Origin: Sternotherus odoratus
Taxonomy: Eukaryota; Chordata; Testudines; Kinosternidae
DNA: 64,000 nucleotides
Direction: 5' to 3'
Assembly (NCBI GenBank): GCA_032164245.1
Contig: JAVMKO010000003.1
Span: forward strand, 43,340,890 to 43,404,889
Made by a program: the position numbers and the translations under genes. Positions 61,601 through 64,000 of this stretch are shown here, in pieces (the stretch's first letter is position 1; each line of letters begins with the position of its first letter). The notes under the pieces were generated by a model. The model made no database searches, had not been told where the DNA came from, and saw only the letters and a list, made by a program, of their open reading frames with translations.

Positions 61601-62944
61601 CTAAAAGAGAAGAAGATTAATATATAAAAGCTGAAAAAATAAATCAAAACACTAACATTACAAATACTCAACTACAAATTACAAGAGTGGCTAACCATCT
61701 AATTTTAAAAATAGGTTTCTTTACACAATGGGATGCTGTATATATCAGAACTTCTCACTGTGATAGTATTTGAGGTGGTAAGGAAAGAAAAACTGCCTGA
61801 TTTAAAACATAAGACAGTTAATTACAAATAGAGGTGAAACAAAAGCCCAAGAAAAAAAAAAAAAGATTGAATAGGTGTGTGAATTTTTTTTCCAAGGTTC
61901 ACCTCAATTTGAATTAGATATTGCTTCATTCAAATTTCAAAAATGCTGGGCTATACTATAAGTAAAATTAAATAGTCGAGTCCAGAGGTAGAATAGCGCA
62001 AAAAGGCCTCTTTCAAATGAATTAACGTAAGAGATATAAAACATTCCTATATCATTTCTAGAGTAAAGTCAGTTAATATAAACCTTTCATTAAAACAACT
62101 GCACAGTTAGCTATGTAACTTGCATAGCCTTTGATCGGGTCATTCTACATGACAGAGGGTCAGCAAATGTCCAGCAATGTATGCAGCTTTATTTGGAATA
62201 TCTCCAGAGAAGCGTTCAGAGTATTCACTAATCTTGTTAAGTCCAAAACACACTGTGGGAAGAGGCTGTAGATCTAGGCTGTCCAGGGAGATGGCCACTG
62301 GTTGCTGGTGTTTGGAAAAGATCATCTCCACTGACTCCTTGTTCCTCTTCTACTAGTAGATATAGAGTTGAAACTGGTGATGAAACTGGCTTAAGCAAAT
62401 GCTTTGGTAAGGAAGATCTTGACTTGGAGATCTAGTCAGCTGGTTCCCTAACATATGAACTGCGCCCACTGCCCCATCATGGGGCCCAAATAGGACCAGG
62501 AGAAAGAGAACATATATTGGAGCACACCTAAGGGATTTCTCCCTGTAATGTCTGTCTACGGAAGGGACAGTTCTGATTCTGGTGAAGATGGCCTGATGCA
62601 ATGACCTGAGGAGGCTTAGTAAATGATGCCTTCCTTCATTAGCGGGGCACAAGCACTCTGATAAGTCCTGTCTGGCTAGATCTATGGCCAGTTACTCTGG
62701 GGGAAATTCTGCTTCCCTCCCCCTGCAGCAGAGACACTCTCTGATGGGGAAGAAAAAGGGAAGTCGCAAGAGCAGTCATGCACCCCTCCACAGCAGTGCA
62801 GCGGTCTCATTCCAGGTACCTAGAGCAGCCAGCGGAGAGGAAATCACTGCACAGAAGGAGCGGGAGGGTGGGGCAGAGGACACTGGTGGCTGGCTACTAC
62901 CCTGCGCTGGGCTCAGCTAGTCCAAGCTAGGGAGGACAGGACTT
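61601..62944. other. LMBRD1 intron, nothing recognised
   Basis: Non-coding DNA, AT-rich at first and more GC-rich after 62350. No splice-flanked exon was recognised. Frames such as 62652-62353 have no known domain. Confidence 0.4.
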
Positions 62945-63690
62945 TCTCTTCTCCTGTTCTTTAAGATGTGTTGCTCATGTCCACTCCATTCTAGGTATGT
63001 GCGTGCCCAAGGGTGTGGTCAGAGATTTTTGGCTTAGCGGTATCCATATGGCCATGTGGTGCCCCCTTGAGTGCCATGCTCATACATGAGTCACCACTGG
63101 CCCTATGCCCTCTCAGTTCCTTCTTGTCAACAACTCTGAGAAAGGTGCAGGAGGGCAGGTAATGGAACAGACATGAGCGACATCTTGAAGAACAGTTATG
63201 AAAAAGGTGGCTAAGCGTTTTTTGTTCTTTGAGTGCTTGATCACGTTGATTCTATTCTAGGTGACTCACAAGCAGTATCAATGGAAGCAGGCTCAGAGTT
63301 AACGGTCTTGCAGCACTGCTCTGCCAAAGCAAGCATCATCTCAAGTTTGCTGAGTAAGCGTGTAATGAAATGTGAATATGTGGACAGATGACCTGGTAGT
63401 GGCCCTACAGATCTTCTGGATTGGTACCTGAGCCAGGAAAGCCACTGACAATGCTTGTGCTATAGTTGAGTGCGACGTGATGATTGCTGGTGGGGGCACA
63501 TTTGCCAGCTTATAGCAGTAGTGGATGCACACTGTGATCCAGGTTGAAATCCTCAGAGTAGACACTGGGCAACTTTCATTCTATCTGCCACCGCAACGAA
63601 TAACTGAGTTGACTTAGACAGAACAAAGCTGTTCAGTATGTAGAAAACCAGCACCCTCCTGAAGTCTAGGGTGTGTAATCCGTGCTCCTC
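62945..63690 (-). mobile_element. Old DIRS 3' fragment (ITR, ICR and recombinase end)
   Basis: The left end has 'agatgtgttgctcatgtcca' (62966-62985), as in the intact element. The inner ITR edge is 'ctcagttccttctt' (63113-63126). An ICR copy lies near 63171-63262 ('cttgaagaacagttatg', 'ctttgagtgcttgatcac'). The recombinase C-terminus at 63565-63341 keeps HSTIAQALSVAFLAQVPI and SSVHIFTFHYT; the second catalytic Arg is Ile here and the Tyr is kept. The body matches about 740 bp of the 3' end only, then stops near 63690. Confidence 0.85.
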
Positions 63691-63739
63691 ATACAAGCAA
63701 TGGCAGTGCCATTGACCGAGCAAACCTCCCGTCTTGTAC

Positions 63740-64000
63740 CCAGATCACCCTCCACTGAGCCCCCAGCACTCAAACCTCCGCCCTTATAAGCTCCAGCCCC
63801 TTCCACCTGGACTACCCCAACAAGCCCCTCCCCCCCCCCCCCCCCCCCCCCGTCTGCCACACTGAGCATCAACCAGCTACACCGGGATCCCCAGCCCACT
63901 GAACCCCAATCAGCTGCACCTGGACTCCCCACTGAGTTTCCCACATGCAAACTGCCCCACAAAGAAGTCTCTCACCCGACACCTGGATTCCCTCCCACAC
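63740..64000. repeat. C-rich degenerate repeat with poly(C) run
   Basis: Short C-rich units such as 'ccccagcccactgaacccc' recur loosely, with an uninterrupted C run at 63830-63851. Probably a minisatellite-like or transposon-derived stretch. It runs off the window. Confidence 0.55.

Noticed and set aside
62140..62652. Possible additional LMBRD1 exon between 61.6 and 62.9 kb
   Set aside because: No frame there joins in phase to the exon at 61600, and none resembles LMBD1.

Overview
This is vertebrate nuclear DNA, AT-rich, intron-dominated and packed with transposons. The repeats are mainly CR1-group LINE 3' ends, with a DIRS-type tyrosine-recombinase retrotransposon, solo LTRs, a Harbinger-like element with a Myb/SANT gene, and hAT-like short elements. 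That mix, together with a recognisable LMBRD1 gene, suggests a non-avian reptile, most probably a turtle. The species call is inference; the gene and element calls are read from the sequence. The only host gene recognised is LMBRD1 (lysosomal cobalamin-export protein LMBD1), on the minus strand. Its five last coding exons lie at 61496-61600, 58062-58211, 49723-49804, 24196-24287 and 23918-24037. All have matching splice sites and phases and end in a stop codon at 23918-23920. The rest of the gene lies beyond the right edge. The intron between 49.7 and 24.3 kb is about 25 kb long.

Region by region: 1-7.9 kb is mostly unique-looking DNA with one CR1 3' end, one LINE tail and one MITE-like piece. 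7877-13814 is an apparently complete DIRS element on the minus strand, with open gag, RT/RNase H/methyltransferase-like and tyrosine recombinase frames. Its inner inverted terminal repeats are identical over 166 bp, and an internal complementary region matches both outer ends. 14412-15323 is a solo LTR with a 5-bp target duplication. 15.9-17.3 kb and 19.0-19.9 kb are CR1 pieces, including a nested insertion into a CR1 ORF1 remnant. 22.5-24 kb holds the end of LMBRD1.

The introns (24-62 kb) carry a Harbinger-like element with a broken Myb/SANT gene (34225-35472), a 152-bp GATA array, an old DIRS 5' fragment (40.06-41.37 kb), a second solo LTR with a 5-bp target duplication (41701-42410), a CR1 reverse transcriptase remnant (44.3-45.5 kb), and an older CR1/L3-like LINE (54.9-57.2 kb). 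They also carry a LINE whose 5' half is inverted against its 3' half, as twin priming would leave it (58.5-60.6 kb). A third, degraded DIRS 3' end lies at 62.9-63.7 kb.

The most notable content is the young DIRS element. It has intact frames and complete terminal logic, and a roughly 600-codon stretch that is open in two frames at once. Only one TGA separates gag from the recombinase frame. No RNA genes, CRISPR arrays or prokaryotic features were seen.
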